64,000 nucleotides of DNA, from the NCBI GenBank assembly GCA_015143295.1, contig CM026565.1, positions 27,908,052 through 27,972,051 on the forward strand, in the 5' to 3' direction. Both the position numbers and the translations under genes were made by a program. This document shows positions 1 to 14,110 of this stretch, piece by piece. Each line of letters starts with the position of its first letter. Within the stretch, counting starts at the first letter, position 1. The notes below the pieces were generated by a model. It made no database searches, had not been told where the DNA came from, and worked only from the letters and a program-made list of their open reading frames with translations. Source of the DNA: Tetracentron sinense (Eukaryota > Streptophyta > Magnoliopsida > Trochodendrales > Trochodendraceae).

Positions 1-1657
1 TACGGACCATGTCATGCTTATGCTTATTCAGAATGTCATACATATGTCATGCTCATACTTATGGTCCACATGTGTGACTTGTGAGACTCTTGTCTTAACA
101 TACACGTGCTTGTGTACTTAAGTGTCTAAATTAACATTCGAGTCGGTAATTGCTTAGATTCCGATCTCCCACCATGGAAACTCCACTATATGTCTCATAT
201 CAAATAGTTAGAGAATTCCCGATTTGAGAGATGTTCCTCTAAGTTCTTACCTTTCCGACTACCAATTTCCATGCAAGTAATTAGATATACTTACCAAACA
301 ATCACATATATATATCTTATCATAATTCTTAACACAATTCATGATCTATTTACCACTATTTCATAAGAGTATAATAACATTTACCCTCTCAAGCATTTTC
401 ACAAACACCTTGAGTACACATAATATAAATACATTGTTTCTCTATCTTTTCATGCATTCATCAAATCATAATTTCATCCATACAATCCATATATTCATCC
501 ACATCCACAAATTAATCTCATCATCCATACATTTCTCATCCTCCATACATTCCATCCACATTCTAATCCACATTTCCATCCAAAATTAGCTTACTTCATA
601 GAAAATTAGGGAAAACATAATTAAGCTCTATTTCTATCATTTCTATTTCTATCATTTCTATTATCTTAACATTCACAAAACCTTAAAATAAAGTTGATTA
701 GAATAGTATATCGACCTTAGGAATCCTTCCCTTGGATTCAAAACGCTCCCGGAGTGATTTGGTGAAGCTTTCCAAGCTTTCCTTGCGCTATCCAAGCTTT
801 CCTTGCGCTATCCAAGCTATCTCCTTCTTCCCCAAGAAAGCCCTCTCTCAAAACACTAGGGTTTCTCTCCCTTTTTGCCAAATTAGGTTAGAAATAGGTA
901 GAGTACTCTAATACCCCAAAATAGGATCCCTATTTATAGCCCCAAGGTCTGAGAACCCAAAGACCAAAAAGCCCTTACTAAAATTCTGCAAAAATACGAA
1001 GGACCGAGTGATCGGTGGTTATGACCGATCGATCGGTTCTCAACTGAGCGATCGGTGTTCTTGAGTACTCTCTGGAAATTTTCTCCATACAAAATTTTGG
1101 ACCAGTCGATAGATACCGATCGATCGGTTTTGGACCGATCGATCGCTGCTTCTGACCGAGCGATCGGTGCTCTGTTTCGACTCATTTTACTGTTTTGGCC
1201 ATAACTTTTGACTCGCTCGACGGATTTTGACGATTCAATTTGGGTTGGATTCGTCTCTCGAAAACGAACATTTCTGGCGTTTAGAATTTCTAAATTCCAC
1301 TTAATTAATAGACTAAATTGTCTCTAAAGTTGACTGATCTGCAATTCCATTAAATAAAACCCACTATTGACTTGGCTTAAACTCAAAATAAGGAAAAACA
1401 TTAAACATGAACTTCGAAGAGGGTTCCAACATCTTTCTAATGGTTCAAGAATCACTCAATTCCAGTAAACGGTACCAAAACTAGAGCTTCCTAAAGTTTA
1501 GGGTGTGATATGACATCCCTTCGTTACAAGTTTGATTAAGCCTAGTTTATACCACACCAAATAAATATATAATACAATAAACATCAAAACATCACAAGGA
1601 CTATAATACCCCTAATACAATGAAGTAAAAACATGAAAAAGATTCGGGGTCTCTACA
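1..1657 (+). mobile_element. 3' part of a long LTR, cut by the window edge (Ty3/gypsy-type fossil)
   Basis: The segment ends in GGGGTCTCTACA at 1657, a normal ...CA LTR end. It resembles the solo LTR at 28.6-31.9 kb in several ways: both hold a cluster of GATCGATCGG-type words (about 1000-1180 here, 31310-31385 there), both follow it with a 'CTTTTGACTCG...GATTCAA' stretch, and both end in GGTCTCTA. No primer-binding site follows position 1657, so this is the outer end of a 3' LTR or of a solo LTR. Assignment to a long-LTR chromovirus (Tekay/Del-like) is inference from LTR length and style. Fossil; no coding part is seen. Confidence 0.6.
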
Positions 1658-4600
1658 TCGCGGTTCATACTAGTAGGTAGCAAAGTAGGTAACACTGGTC
1701 CAAATTAATGATCCTTAAGCAACATAAATCCCACTTTAGTAGTCTAACATTTTGACACGAGAGTATGATAACCATTAAAAAATAAAAGGAAAATAATCAC
1801 CTCCTTGGCCGATGACGCGACGAGGGCATCTCGGGCCCCTTCTTCTGCCATGTGTCCCCTGTTAAGTCCCTTCTTTTAATTGTGGTTAAGATTCATTCAC
1901 CCTATGGTCCCCACATCTATCCATGTTTTTTAGAAAATAAAATAAAAATTAACTATAGGGGTAAAAAAAAAAGTAACCAGAGTTCATGGCCATTGAAGGG
2001 GCTTGTGATTATTCAAAACAAAACTAGTAACTAGAGATGAATTACTAATGTCATTGATTAAAGGTTTTTAGTATTAGAAAATAGAAAGGATCTTTCCAAA
2101 CAGCCCAATAATCATTAAGTGGAACACTAATGGCAACGTGGCACTCATCTTAAAGGCCTCGAATTCTCTCTAGCAAAACCAGAAATGGTGGTCTCGGGCT
2201 ACCACAATGTGCGACATGTGGCTGGAGAAGTAATTTCATTGTTGCTCACAGATTCTCTCTGGCATGCCAGAAAAGTGGTATCAAGCCACCACACATTAAG
2301 CGCCATGGTGATCAGAAAAAAGGGGAGAAGTCATTTCATTTTCTCCTCATGATTTTGACTTCTCCCCACTTGATATCTTTCCTTCTTTTTCTCACTATTT
2401 TATCGCTAAATGTTGCAACATGTGTTTAGAAGTTAAAATCATGGGGGATAAGAATTTGACTTCTCCATCACATGGTGCTTAATGTGTGGTAGCCTGAGAC
2501 TATCTTTTAGGCATCTGTCCTAAAGAATTCAAGGGCTTCATTGTCCCATGATTTTGACTTTTTCACACATTATGCGGTATTAGAGATAAAATTATAAGTT
2601 AAGGAGGAGAGATAACAAGTGGAGGAAGTCAAAATCATGGAGAGAACATAAAATGATGAAATAATGTGTGGTACACCTAGACAACCTTTCTGGCTTCCCC
2701 ATGGACAATTATGAGCCCGCCTTAAAAGGACCTGGGCAGAGTCGTAGACACTGTCCCCATACATGAGAGGTGGAACAATTTCTCGTTAATATATCGCAAT
2801 ATTTATAGGTATTTTCTCTCGAATATATCGTAATAACTCGATATTTTCTCTTCATAATGCCGAGAACTATCCTTTTCACCAGCTTATCTCGTATCGAATC
2901 ACGTGATCCTTTTTGCATCATAAATTACCTGTGGCAGATAATGTAATATGTGGAAATGTTAGACCTAAACTAAGTAAGGCCCCGTCCGAGCAGTTTTGTC
3001 GTGCTCTTAGTCTAAGAAAAATTCCTAGAATCACGCGCATATAAATGAGCGTGAACTCATTTTCCATATCCCTGAATTTTCTCATCCGCATGATATCGGA
3101 TCACAGTCAATAGGGATTGAACTTGGAGAGAGTTCAATCGGCATTGGATTGTCTATAGATATCAAAAAAATCCTCTTGGCTTCCATGCATCATACGACAT
3201 GTGGCGATAAAGGGAAAAAATCATTTAATTTTCGTTCTCGTGTTTTGTACTTAGAACAATAGTTTGCTCCATTGCCGAGGATTACTCGCTCTCACAAAGC
3301 CACCCATTCAGCCTTCCATGAACTCGGGTTAAGTCGTTTTAACCCTATAGTTAAATTTTATATTTTATTTTTCTAAACACTAAAGGTAGAAGAGTAAACC
3401 CTAGGGGTTAATGAATCTGAACCACAGTTAAATAGAACCAAAAGAAGGACACATGACATTAAAATGGGACCTGAGACGCACCTCCTCGTGTCACCAACCG
3501 ATGAGGTGATTATTTTCCTTTTACTTATCCCCACTTGATATCTCTCCCCATTTTATCACCACGTGTCGAATGATGTGTAGAGCTCGAGAGAATTTTTTTG
3601 GCATCTCCCATAGACCATCTAATGTCATTTCAATCACACTCACAACTCAACATGTGTCCATAGTAACCCCTACTATTGTCGTTAAGATTTACGAACTCTT
3701 AGGGTTCAAGTGATTGAATCAGAACCAATTGCGATTGAATTCAGGCAAAGATCAATCACACCCACAGGCCAATACGTGCCCTTTAAAATCTTTATTAATT
3801 GTGGTTAAGATTTACTAACCCTTGGAGTTCAACACTATAACTATAACTTTTTTTTAAAAAAAATTAACCTTAAGGGTTACAAAAATTTAATTAGAGTTAA
3901 ATATCTTTAATACTTTTTCTAAAAATCAAGATTATAATGTTGAACCTTAATGTCTAGTGAATTTTAACCACTATAAATAAGAGATAAAATGGAGACATGT
4001 TAGCTTGTAGGTGCGATTGAACTCTCCTCAAATTCAATCACAATTCGAAGTGATTCGATCTCACTATTGGATTAGTTTAGCCATGATTTTTAAAAAAAAA
4101 TTAAAAAATTTAATGCTAACTAATAACTTTTAACTAGTTAATATTTTTTTTACATTCTTTCTTGAAAAAAAATTTCTCCTTTTTTTTTTGGACTTCTCTA
4201 TTGCCTCTCCTTTTTTTATTGCCACATGGTGGAAGCAAAAACAAGGCAAGACGGTCGCAAGACCAAATCCAATCCCAATTGAACTTTGAACCGCGATTGG
4301 CTATGATTAAGATCTCCATTTGCACTGGCGGTGTCTAACACGCGCTCTAAAAGCAACTGAACTAGTTTATCTTTTAATTAAAGGGACAGTTGTCTGAAAA
4401 AGATTCCGTGCCGATAAAGTCGACAAAACGTAGTCGCTCTACTGGGACCCATTTCAACTGCACTTATAACTGGTACTGTACTTATCATTTGATAAGTAGA
4501 ATAAACCCAGGAAATAAGTCCAGTAGCTTATCTTCTGCAATTTGTCGCCTCTCCTTATAAATCCTCTTTTTCTGCAACTTCGATGTCGTATTTTTATTTT
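1658..4600. other. Intergenic region with degenerate hairpin-type MITE debris
   Basis: I find no gene. The stretch holds several diverged copies of short words that recur elsewhere in the window, such as 'GACTTCTCCCCACTTGATAT' (about 2350 and 15930) and 'TTAAGATTCATTCACCC'-like text (about 1890). At about 2284-2500 the outer parts are inverted ('CACACATTAAGCGCCATGG' against 'CATGGTGCTTAATGTGTGG'), which marks a decayed MITE. The last few hundred bases should contain the promoter of the TOPLESS-family gene. Confidence 0.5.
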
Positions 4601-5116
4601 CCTCAGAAAGAGAAAGAGAAAGAGATAGAGATAGAGAGAGAGTAATTTCTCTCTCTTCTGTGTTTTTCGGTTGATTGATCTTCAAGGTAAGCTTCTTCCT
4701 CGAGTTCTTTTCTGTTCGAATCTTTGCCTTTAAATGCTGTTGTCCTTTTCATTTCTCTTGACTTTTTTTTTTCTTCTTTTCCTTTTCTCTGTATCTCGAT
4801 TCCTGATGCTCAAAAGCTGCTTTATGGTTGAAAACCCTAATTTTTCAACTTAGTTATCTTGTTTTAGTTTCTGCGTCGGCGATTGCTCAATTTTGTTGAT
4901 GATCTTGATGGAAAAGGGGGTTTTGTATGTATTTCAAATATCAGTTGAATAATCGGGTTCTGGTTCAATTCTGGACGTGTTGATTCTTGTATTGTTGAAT
5001 TTAGTTGGGGAATTTGTGGAGGTGACTTTTTGTTTTGGTTTTCGGGGAAGATTTGCTATTGTTTTTGCTAATTTTGGTTCATTTGAAGGGTTTGAAGACG
5101 AAGACGGGCCGTTACG
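4600..5116 (+). promoter_or_regulatory. Probable 5' UTR of the TOPLESS-family gene, with GA microsatellite and UTR intron
   Basis: A (GA)-rich tract lies at about 4606-4643, followed by TTCAAG|GTAAGC, with the donor at about 4687. This is a strong splice donor with no coding sequence upstream. The next 400 bases are T-rich and intron-like, ending near 5089-5100 shortly before the start codon at 5117. A leader intron is common in plant TPL/TPR genes. The exact transcription start and the acceptor cannot be fixed from sequence. Confidence 0.5.
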
Positions 5117-8100
5117 ATGTCTTCTCTCAGTAGAGAGCTTGTCTTCTTGATCTTACAGTTCCTTGATGAGGAAAAGTTTAAAGAGACTGTTCATAAGTAG
5201 GTTTTTGTTGCTAAAGTTTCCTTCTTTTTAAAAAAATTTAGGTAAATTATGATGCTTGATTGTAGTTTTTCCTCATTGTGGGGGTTCCTATCTGAATAGG
5301 CTTGAGCAGGAATCGGGGTTCTTCTTTAACATGAAGTATTTTGAGGAGGAGGTGCATAACGGAAATTGGGATGAGGTTGAGAGATACCTTTCCGGTTTCA
5401 CCAAAGTGGATGACAACCGGTACTCTATGAAGATATTTTTTGAAATTAGGAAGCAAAAGTACCTTGAGGCACTGGATAGGTAAGCATTTAATTTTCAAAG
5501 CCTCCCTTTTCTCATTATCCGTCTCAATGAAAATTTTGCCTTGCATCTGACATAATATGGTCCAAATTTTTACAGGCATGATCGCGCCAAAGCTGTAGAT
5601 ATCCTTGTAAAGGATCTGAAAGTTTTTGCTTCATTTAATGAAGAATTGTTCAAGGAAATCACTCAGCTCTTGACATTAGGGAATTTTAGGTATGAGTCTT
5701 TGATGATTTCTTTAGGTTCTCCCTTTGATTTGGTGAACTCTCATGGGCTTTATGGTAATTACATGGGTTCTGTAGGGAAAATGAACAACTCTCCAAGTAT
5801 GGAGATACAAAGTCTGCGAGAACAATTATGTTGATTGAGCTCAAGAAGCTTATTGAAGCAAATCCCCTTTTCCGTGACAAACTGCAGTTTCCCAGCCTAA
5901 AAAATTCAAGGTTACGGACTCTCATTAACCAAAGGTAATTTGTGGCTATATTTGTTGTTGCTTTAATCTTATATTTTTTTTATGCTATTTTCATCCAGTT
6001 GGAATGGATTAACTGTGTATTTATTAAAAATGAATTATTTGTATCAGTGTTTTATAAGGCATGTGAGGCTTGTGCCTCTAGGCGAGGTTCAAAGAAAGTA
6101 CATTGAGACTTATCCTAGAAGCTTAAATCCCATGAGGCTCACATCTCAAAGAGTGAGGTTGACACTAGGCACACGCCTCATGTTGAGACTCGCTTTATGT
6201 TTGAGGCGTGGCACTCATAAATTAACCATAAATAGGATTCTAAACACATAAGTACGACTTAAAAGTTAATTTTCCTTTAATCTATTTTGTTAATTTTTTA
6301 AGCTAGCATATAATTTATTATGTTTAGTTATTTACGCTTTTTGAAATCCTTTTGAGCCTATTTCATACTAGTTTTCCTAGTAGACTTTGCAAAGATCTGG
6401 AGTTACTGGCCTACAATGTAATTTCGTGACTCATTGGCAATTGTTTGTTGGAATTCAAAATCCACAACATGAATTGATGATTTGACATCATACGTCTCAC
6501 AATATGTATGTGAACAAAAATCTAAATTTCAGCTTTTGCTTGCATCTCTTAAATTATTTTTTTGATAGTTGAATAATGGAATAAATTCTATAGTATTATC
6601 TGTGTGTGTGTGTGTGTGTAAATCATAATATTTCATTAAATTTTTTTTTGAAACTTTTTGCAAATTTTCTCATTTCTTATCTATTTATTTGTTAAAATGA
6701 GGGAGCGTGGGGCTCATGCCTCATGCATATTGAGGTCATGATGCCTCGCCTCTCGCATTCTTCTTCGCCTTCTAAACACTAATTTGTAAGTAGAAATCAA
6801 CAGAAATAAGCCCTAGTTTTGTTGGAGAAGAGGAAGAAGAAGGAGAAGGAGAAGAAGAAGAAGAGGAAAGGGTACACTCTCCCTATTTTATTAATAAAAA
6901 AAGTGTGTGGACATAAATACCCTTAATAGGGTTATAAGGCATGTACACACTAACTAGAAACATAATAGCCTATGGGCTCTATGATTTAGGCCCATCACAA
7001 CACTATCAATGTATGAAAATTTGTTAAAAAACATGCTTCATAATATTGGGGCAGAGTACTCATAATTTAGTTTTGATTGAACTAGCGTTGATACTCTTCA
7101 CACTTTTTAGCTATGTTTCTTGGTTACGAAGAGAGAACTGATTTTGGTATGTAATCTGCAGCCTGAATTGGCAGCATCAGCTTTGTAAAAACCCAAGGCC
7201 TAATCCCGACATAAAAACCCTTTTTGTCGATCATACTTGTGGACAGCCGAATGGGGCACGTGCCCCATCACCTGCAAACGGTCCGTTGCTAGGATCCATA
7301 CAGAAAGTTGGGGGTTTTCCTCCATTAGGTGCACACGGGGTAAGTGATAAAGCTGGCTTAGTTGGTTATGTAATCCATTTTGTTTCATATAAATTATCTT
7401 CCTTTCTTACGATGCTTGAGAAAATGTGCTCAGCCTTTCCAACCTACGCCAGCACCAGTTCCAACTCCCCTTGTTGGTTGGATGTCTAATCCATCTACTG
7501 TTACTCATCTGGCAATTTCTGGAGGATCTATTGGCCTCAATGCTCCAACAAACCCAGGTAGTAGTTTCAGTTATATGCTAATGCTTGCCATGGTGCTCTG
7601 TATTTTTCTTTTTGATGGTAGAGATGTTATTTAGGACATTGTTGTTTTATTAACTCTCAATTTGTTCTGTTGTTTGTGATAGCTGCACTTTTGAAGCATG
7701 CTCGGACTCCGCCAACTAATAACCCTTCTCTGGATTATGCATCAGGGGATTCTGATCATGTTTCCAAAACAACGAGGCCCATTGGGATTTCTGATGAGGT
7801 AGGTTGGATTGACAGTTGACTCTTACAGGGCCCACCATTGCAAATGTTTTTCTTCTGGCCCTTTAAACTCTTCTGGTTCTGATTATGTTATTCTCAACTT
7901 ATTACCTCTCCATTGATGTTTGATTATTTTTTCTATAGGTAAATCTGCCTGTTAATATATTGCCAGTAACTTACCCTGGTCAGAGTCACAGTCAGGCTTT
8001 CCACACACCCGATGACTTGCCCAAAACTGTTGCACGGACATTGAATCAGGGGTCAAGTCCCATGAGCATGGATTTCCATCCTGTTCAACAGAATCTACTT

Positions 8101-11100
8101 CTAGGTCTGCTTTTCTGAGCTTTTGTTTTCTTATATTATACTTTGGGTTCTTATGGCGAGCAATTCCGTCTATCCCTTTTGTCTGTTAAAGCTAGCAATT
8201 GACTCATGAGTTTTATTAATGTGATGCTTCAGTTGGTACCAATGTGGGGGACATAGGGTTGTGGGAAGTTAGTTCTGGGGAGAGATTGGTTATAAGAAAT
8301 TTTAAGGTTTGGGATCTTGGAGCATGTTCGATGCCCCTCCAGGTACGTCACCTTCTTAACTGTGGTATGATTTGAAGAGATAACTGTGTTTATTATGGAA
8401 TGTGTAGTATCAATGCTTCTACCATCAGAATGATCTGAAATCTAAACCAATTCAAATGGAGTGCAGACAGCTCTATTTAAAGATCCTGGTGTATCAGTTA
8501 ACCGCATAATGTGGAGCCCTGATGGTTCTTTATTTGGTAAGCTTGAGGATATTGAAACTCCTCAATGGTAAATGTAGTTACCAACATGAATATATTTTTT
8601 TGGAGAAATTCGACTACTAGTAAACATGACACTCTTTCTTCCATTAAACAGGAGTTGCGTACTCAAGGCACATTGTGCAAATATATTCTTATCATGGTGG
8701 TGATGACGTACGACAGCACTTAGAGGTGTGAATTGTACCAACTGTACATTTGATTCTTATTTTCTCTTGCTATAACATTTGGGCTTGTTAGGTTGGTTCT
8801 GACACTGAATTTTCATCTCTAGATTGATGCTCATGTTGGTGGTGTAAATGATCTTGCATTTTCTCACCCCAATAAGCAACTTTCTGTCATAACCTGTGGC
8901 GATGACAAGACCATTAAGGTTGGTTTGTCGTGTTAAATGGTTAGTTACTAAGTTGTAGGGGAAATCACAATGCTTTTCTAATATTTGTGTAATTTTAGGT
9001 GTGGGATGCAGCTAATGGTACCAAACAGTATATTTTTGAAGGTCATGAGGCTCCTGTTTATTCTGTCTGTCCCCATTACAAGGAAAACATTCAGGTAAGG
9101 ACTCCATTGGATACTATATGCTTCTTGTTATGGTGGTTATATATAATTTGGAGCACGTCATGTTTTTTTCTCTTGCCTACTATGGCTGTTATTGTCTTCA
9201 GTATGTCCTTGAGCCTAATTTTCTGTTTACTTTTATGTCTCAGTTTATTTTTTCAACAGCACTGGATGGAAAGATAAAAGCATGGTTATATGACAATTTA
9301 GGATCCAGGGTTGATTATGATGCTCCTGGTCAATGGTGCACAACAATGGCTTATAGTGCTGATGGTACAAGGTTGATTTACTGGGCCCATTTGTTTCCAT
9401 GGCACTATGTTTCAGTCATTTGCAGAGTTCATTGACAAACTGAAATGTTGATATTTTCCTGGGAATTTGCAGACTCTTTTCATGTGGGACCAGTAAAGAT
9501 GGAGAGTCACACATTGTTGAATGGAATGAAAGTGAAGGGGCTGTGAAAAGGACCTACCAAGGATTTCGCAAACGTTCTCTGGGTGTTGTGCAATTTGATA
9601 CGAGTAAAAATCGGTTTTTGGCTGCTGGTGATGATTTTTCTATCAAATTTTGGGATATGGACAGCACTAACCTTTTGACAACTATTGATGGTGATGGAGG
9701 CCTATCAGTAAGTTCTTCATGGATATTTCTAATTAAACTGCAATCCAGTGTTTTGAAAAAAGAAAAAAGAACGGTCTAAGTTTTATGATTTTGCCTTTTC
9801 CAATTTCTAGGCAAGCCCGCGTATCCGATTCAACAAGGAGGGCACGCTACTGGCTGTTTCTGCAAAAGAGAATGGAATTAAAATCTTGGCAAATGCTGAT
9901 GGTCTCCGGTTGCTGCGCACATTTGAAAGTCGTTCTTTTGATACCTCAAGAGTTGTATCTGAGACCGTAACAAAGGTTAGCATATTAGATCTTCTCTTGA
10001 TGCCTCACCTTTATTAGTAAATGGTTCCTTCCTAATAGTGTTATTTTGTGCAGCCTACAATAGGCCAAATTTCAGCTGTTGTGGCTGCAACTAGTTCTGG
10101 ACTTGCAGATAGAGGTGCCCCTGTAGTGGCTATTGCCGGAATGGTTTGTCTTAGATTCTTGTTTTTCTCTATCCATCATAATTACATACCATATGCATCA
10201 CTTCTTGTACTCATCCTGTATTTCCCATTTCATTACCATCCTTCGCCAATATAAATTAGACCTTACTGTCATGACTTCATAGTTGTTCTACAGATTACAT
10301 TTGAAGTAACTTAGTAAACGGTTTTGCTAGAATGGGGAAACCAGAAACTTGGGGGATGTGAAACCTAAATTAACTGAAGAAGCCAATGACAAGTCAAAGA
10401 TTTGGAAGCTCACTGAAATTAATGAGCCGACTCAGTGTCGGTCATTGAGGCTCCCTGATAACTTGAGAACAACGAAGGTATTTGTTTTCACTGGTTAGCA
10501 TTTCTTTCTAAGAGATACTCTTATCTTAGCATTTTAATGGATTGGTTATCTGTCTTGGGAACATTTAGGCATTACTGTCACTTTAAGGGTGATGTGCCTG
10601 TATTTTCTGAAATACTCTGTTCCTTTGGACGTTTATTTAATATTTTGGATGTGTTATTGCTGACAACTTCCTTCACTATGCCTTACAAATATGTGCACAT
10701 TTCAGTGAAGTTATTGATGCTTCATGAATGTTATTTGGGGGCTATATTTGTCTATTGTGTATACAGCTTTGTGTTGGAAATTTGTACCATTGCATTTATT
10801 CTCCTGGGGCTATATAGCCTCTTATAATTAATGTGAATTTTCATATTTTTGCCAGTTATACACTTCTTTTGGTAACTAGTATGATTATTGTTTATTTTAT
10901 ATTCTCGCGAAGAATGAGGCAGATAACCTATTTGAAATTCACTTGATCTATGCACATATAATGATTCTTTACTCGTTGTGTTGGACGATTGCTAAAGTGT
11001 AGTTGATTAACATTTTATGATTCGAATCCCATCATTTGGCACTTATCCTGTGGAAATCTAATGAATAATCTAATTCATTCAAATAATGTTAATGGCGTAA

Positions 11101-14100
11101 GTTATTAATAATGGTTTTGAAACATATTCTATACTATGAACTGAGAAGTTGATGTGATGAAATTGCAATTAACATCTTAAGTTGACTCTTTTATATGTGT
11201 GATTGGTCTGGATGCTCCACCTAGTTGATTATTACATAGAAGTGCATATAATGTCAAAATTTGATCAAATTGGCATTTGGGATGTTAGGAGGTAGAACAT
11301 ATACCTTTTGTTCGAATGTCATTTGGGATGTTGACCAAGAAATACATCACATTTTGGATTCAAGACGGTGAAACTATCTTCTGTTTTCCGTGGTGAAGTG
11401 TGATCCATATAGGAGGGGGAGAGAGGGTCCAGATATGACCTTATAACTCCCTCAAAACTCTATAAAATTCCTCCAAACCAGATTTGAATACAAGAGGGCA
11501 TAAAACTGTCCTCATGTTATGAACATACTTCAAATTTGAAGCCCCTAAAGGCTAATAGAAATGTGGATAAAAATTATGTACACAGAGGTCCGTATTTGTA
11601 TCTAACTATGACAAAGGAACGATTAGTAGTCATCTCTGATGCCAACTTATTTATTTCTGCATTACTCTCATCTTCCTTTTTGTCTAGTTAGTTATCTGAA
11701 AAAAATGATATCTGGTTTAATGCTTCCCTTTTAATTCCTACCTCCATAGTATATGTTTTAAAGTGGACAAGAAATAGAATAGAATCCTTTCTCCCATTTT
11801 TGTTTCATAAAATGTGATTCCTTTATTAGATTGGCTGTTTTATCTACTTTAGTTGAAAGTTGTTCAATGTTACTTCTGGTATACTCACTAATGATAAAGC
11901 CCTTCATCACAATAAGATTTTTGAGGCCCCAAACTGCAATCCAAAAGAAAAGTAAATTCTCATTGGCTTCTTTTGTGACTACTGCAGATATCAAGATTGA
12001 TCTATACTAATTCAGGTACTGCCATTTTGGCATTAGCTTCAAATGCAATTCACCTTCTCTGGAAGTGGCAGCGAAATGAACGAAATTTCAGTGGCAAGGT
12101 AAAAGGGGACATACTATAGCTGCCATCCCCCACTTTAGCTTTTTTTTTCTCTTTACCTTGGAAATTGAGTTGATTTTATCATAATAGATACGTCACTGTG
12201 TAGGCGACAGCTAATGTTACCCCGCAAATATGGCAACCGACAAGTGGCATTATAATGACCAACGACATAACCGACACCAATCCTGAAGAGGCTGTGCCCT
12301 GCTTTGCTTTGTCTAAGAATGATTCTTATGTCATGTCAGCGTCAGGAGGAAAGATTTCCCTGTTCAACATGATGACATTTAAGGTAACCTATGGAACAAG
12401 AGTTACTAGGTTCTTGGATGTGGTTTCACGTTATGTTTGAGATTTGGCTAACCATTCTCAAGTTCTTCTGTGCAAGCACAGACAATGACGACTTTCATGC
12501 CTCCACCACCTGCGGCAACATTTCTTGCTTTCCACCCTCAAGACAACAATATAATTGCTATCGGCATGGAGGATTCCACAATCCAGATATATAATGTCCG
12601 TGTAGATGAGGTATGATACTGTTCATGGGCAAATTATCTTTGCTGTCTTACTGGTTTAAGAAGCAACAATGAGAAATGGTTAACCATCTTCATTGATGCA
12701 GGTTAAAAGCAAGCTGAAAGGCCACTCTAAAAGAATCACTGGCCTAGCCTTCTCTCATGTACTGAATGTACTAGTTTCATCTGGAGCGGATGCTCAGGTT
12801 AGCATTTACTCCTTTGTAGCATGTGTATTGAGTAACACCATTTTCTTTGTGAGCTCTTATTGTTCTAGTAAAGGCATTTGTCTTGTTTGGGCCCCCTATA
12901 AATTATGGTCGTTTAATCACGTTTCTTTCTCCAGCTTTGTGTGTGGAACTCCGATGGATGGGAAAAGCAGAAGAGCAGATTCTTGCAGGTTTCAGCTGGG
13001 AGGACACCCACAGCACTGTCGGACACACGTGTACAGTTTCACCAGGATCAGAAACATTTCCTGGCTGTACATGAGACTCAGCTCGCTATATACGAAACAA
13101 CAAAACTAGAATGTGTAAAGCAGGTACCTTTATCTCAAAGTACAGTTTGTTGTTAAGTAACAACAATACAACATGATATGATGATATTTTTCCTGTTTTT
13201 TTATGTTATTTGTTTTATCTTTTTAGTGGATTACACGTGAATCTTCTGCACCAATCTCCCATGCAACATTCTCATGCGATAGCCAATTAGTATATGCCAG
13301 CTTCCTGGATGCAACCGTGTGCGTATTTAGTGCAGCCAATCTTCGACTAAGATGTCGGATTAATCCTGCTGCTTATCTTCCAGCCAATGTCAGGTATTTT
13401 CTCAGTTTTACTGCTCTACTGGGATCTAATAAGACACTTCTCTATTGAGTTACCCTATTTACGAGTTTAACTAAATCAGCATCAAGGTTCAATATCTTGA
13501 ATGTATTTTTGTTCGGGGGTGAATGTGGGGTCTAGGGAAGAATGTGGGGTGTGTGTGTGTGTATAGACAGCTTACAGATCCAGGCTGATATGTGTATATA
13601 CCCACAGGACCCTTCTGATATGTGTGGTTCATGTCTTTGCATGTTTGGCTGGTACTAGTTTTTGCTGGCTACAGTTATTTGTTTGAGGTGATTTTTGACC
13701 TGGTAGACTTATGTGGGAACAACGAATGATGAGTCTTGTCATTTGTACCATGTGTATGCTTTTATGTTCATAGCTAACACTCATAATCAACAACTGTTGG
13801 AATATTAAGACGGACCTGGACCATGCTATCATGCACTAATTCCTACATAATTGATAACAGTGGATGGTTTGAACTCTTTTTCTGGTTTCCTGGCTGCAGC
13901 TCTACCATATACCCGCTCGTGATTGCTGCGCATCCACTAGAACCAAACCAGTTTGCAGTGGGACTAACAGACGGTGGGGTCCATGTCTTTGAGCCTATGG
14001 AATCTGAAGGCAAATGGGGTGTTCCCCCACCTGTTGAGAATGGGTCAGCTAGCAGCATTTCAACAGCACCTGCAGTTGCAGCTTCAGGTTCAGATCAACC

Positions 14101-14110
14101 ACAGAGGTGA
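5117..14110 (+). CDS. TPL/TPR1: TOPLESS-family transcriptional co-repressor (TPL/TPR), 25 coding exons
   Basis: Exons: 5117-5196, 5300-5479, 5576-5689, 5776-5934, 7162-7339, 7434-7557, 7683-7798, 7939-8104, 8233-8342, 8467-8536, 8652-8725, 8823-8918, 8999-9094, 9244-9371, 9473-9707, 9811-9975, 10054-10143, 10331-10477, 11988-12098, 12204-12383, 12482-12610, 12702-12797, 12935-13123, 13227-13393, 13900-14110. They total 3411 bases, 1136 residues, all GT-AG and in phase; family members are about 1130 residues. The protein starts MSSLSRELVFLILQFLDEEK. It has a LisH motif (about 4-36), CTLH/CRA region (about 34-210), proline-rich linker (about 210-290) and two WD40 propellers to the end, which reads GSDQPQR. 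N176, the residue altered in Arabidopsis tpl-1, is present in LINQSLNWQHQ. By family knowledge it binds EAR-motif repressors (such as Aux/IAA and NINJA) and recruits histone deacetylase in the nucleus. Which TPL/TPR paralogue it is remains uncertain. Confidence 0.96.
6047..6780. mobile_element. MITE-like class II element in intron 4 of the TOPLESS-family gene
   Basis: The ends are inverted: AGTGTTTTATAAGGC on the left, and ...GCCTTCTAAACACT on the right, whose complement is AGTGTTTAGAAGGC. Flanks give a near 8-bp target duplication (ATTTGTAT / ATTTGTAA). The ends are rich in short self-complementary AGGC/GCCT words. There is no coding sequence, and it carries a (GT)n tract near 6600. The size and duplication length suggest a hAT-like non-autonomous element. 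It makes this intron (5935-7161) longer than most in the gene. Confidence 0.6.
10478..11987 (+). other. Longest TPL-gene intron (intron 18)
   Basis: The intron is 1.5 kb between exons 18 and 19, AT-rich. I see no convincing mobile element, RNA gene or conserved coding stretch in it. Several open frames of 67-96 codons cross it, but none resembles a known protein. Confidence 0.6.

Noticed and set aside
341-589. 82-codon open frame at the left edge
   Set aside because: Low-complexity His/Ile/Ser-rich translation of CATCCATA-type repeats within an LTR; not a protein.
5247-5579. Antisense open frames within the TOPLESS-family exons
   Set aside because: The plus-strand reading gives an unbroken match to TPL/TPR through 25 in-phase exons.
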